Shown here piece by piece: positions 62,983 through 63,185 of a DNA stretch of 63,185 bases. The stretch is from an uncultured Bacteroidota bacterium. Lineage in GTDB: Bacteria; Bacteroidota; Bacteroidia; Flavobacteriales; Flavobacteriaceae. The notes beneath the pieces are model-generated. The model did not search any database and was not told the DNA's origin. It saw only the letters and a program-made list of their open reading frames with translations. The stretch is from contig CABYPD010000005.1 in assembly GCA_902520835.1 (NCBI GenBank), positions 7,501-70,685 on the forward strand, read 5' to 3'. The first letter of the stretch is position 1, and the number at the start of each line of letters is the position of its first letter. The position numbers and the translations under genes are program-made.

Positions 62983-63185
62983 TTAATAGAGCCATTCAAT
63001 CGTTTTTTTTGCTTGTTTTGACCAGGATTTTGATGAATGAGTTCCATCTTTTTCAATCCAGTATATATAATTTTTTTTAGAAAAATCTATTGATTTTAAA
63101 TAACTGATAAACTTATCCACACCATACTGAAGATTTTTATCAAAATTATCTGTTCCATTTACTATCGCAAGCCTTAAGTTTTTAG
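62983..63185 (-). CDS. C-terminus of an alpha/beta-hydrolase-like protein (cut by window edge)
   Basis: The last 66 residues of a minus-strand gene, ending WLY and TAA at 62985-62983. The pattern LRLAIVNGTDNFDK followed by YIYWIEKDGTHSSKSW looks like the acid-loop and His-loop of an alpha/beta hydrolase such as an esterase D-type or PUL-linked esterase. With only the C-terminus available, the assignment is tentative. It converges on lgt with a 2-nt gap. Confidence 0.5.
   Translation of the reverse strand, partial: KNLRLAIVNGTDNFDKNLQYGVDKFISYLKSIDFSKKNYIYWIEKDGTHSSKSWSKQAKKTIEWLY

Noticed and set aside
1-63185. CRISPR arrays, tRNA or rRNA genes
   Set aside because: No regularly spaced repeats and no cloverleaf or rRNA-like GC-rich conserved segments were seen on reading either strand.

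Overview
The window looks like a chromosomal segment of a marine flavobacterium (Bacteroidota, Flavobacteriia), probably Flavobacteriaceae. The evidence is the very low GC content, A/T-rich codon use, the lack of Shine-Dalgarno sequences, Bacteroidota-type promoters (TTG / TAnnTTTG), tight overlapping genes, and many lineage-typical families: DUF6048, DUF6452, DUF3810, DUF3822, a lipidated cyclophilin-FKBP fusion, SusC/SusD and CtlX. I see no rRNA, tRNA, insertion sequence, integrase, prophage or CRISPR array.

Layout. Positions 1-1368 hold a minus-strand cluster (DUF6452 lipoprotein, DUF6048 barrel-like protein, truncated methyltransferase). Positions 1437-36396 are a housekeeping block: a secreted BNR/VPS10-type protein; nrnA, the dual PPIase and DUF3810; a small membrane protein, mutL and two rhomboids; a pseudopilin-like protein, DUF3822 and rsmD; kdsB and an acyltransferase; gcvT and a YebC regulator; an M1 peptidase; clpC and the thrABC operon; gyrA and a TPR protein; an NlpC/P60 peptidase; an MBL-rhodanese protein with a rhodanese lipoprotein; a methyltransferase with a TIGR02206-type membrane protein; and an arginine-catabolic set (rocD, an arginine deiminase-like enzyme, ctlX).

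Positions 36510-61829 form a large polysaccharide utilization locus (PUL), all on the plus strand. Two LacI-type operator-like palindromes precede susC and susD, a small DUF5004-like lipoprotein and a DUF4961-like lipoprotein. A clear rho-independent terminator follows (42733-42767). Then comes a nearly gapless operon: GH43, sulfatase, beta-lactamase-fold hydrolase, alpha/beta esterase, SGNH/SASA esterase, second alpha/beta esterase, two sulfatases, second SASA esterase, sulfatase, GH97 and a fifth sulfatase. It runs with a 2-nt gap into lgt, the lipoprotein diacylglyceryl transferase. The window ends in the C-terminus of a convergent gene resembling an alpha/beta hydrolase.

How the genes may work together (inference). 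SusC/SusD and the two small lipoproteins would capture and import a sulfated, acyl-esterified oligosaccharide containing pentose (GH43) and probably alpha-glucosyl (GH97) residues. Five different sulfatases and up to five esterases would strip the substituents, mostly in the periplasm, and the exo-acting glycosidases would finish the job. No endo-glycanase, lyase, PUL regulator or sulfatase-maturing enzyme is in the window, so those parts must lie elsewhere. Twelve PUL products carry lipoboxes, and Lgt, which lipidates such proteins, sits at the end of the same gene string.
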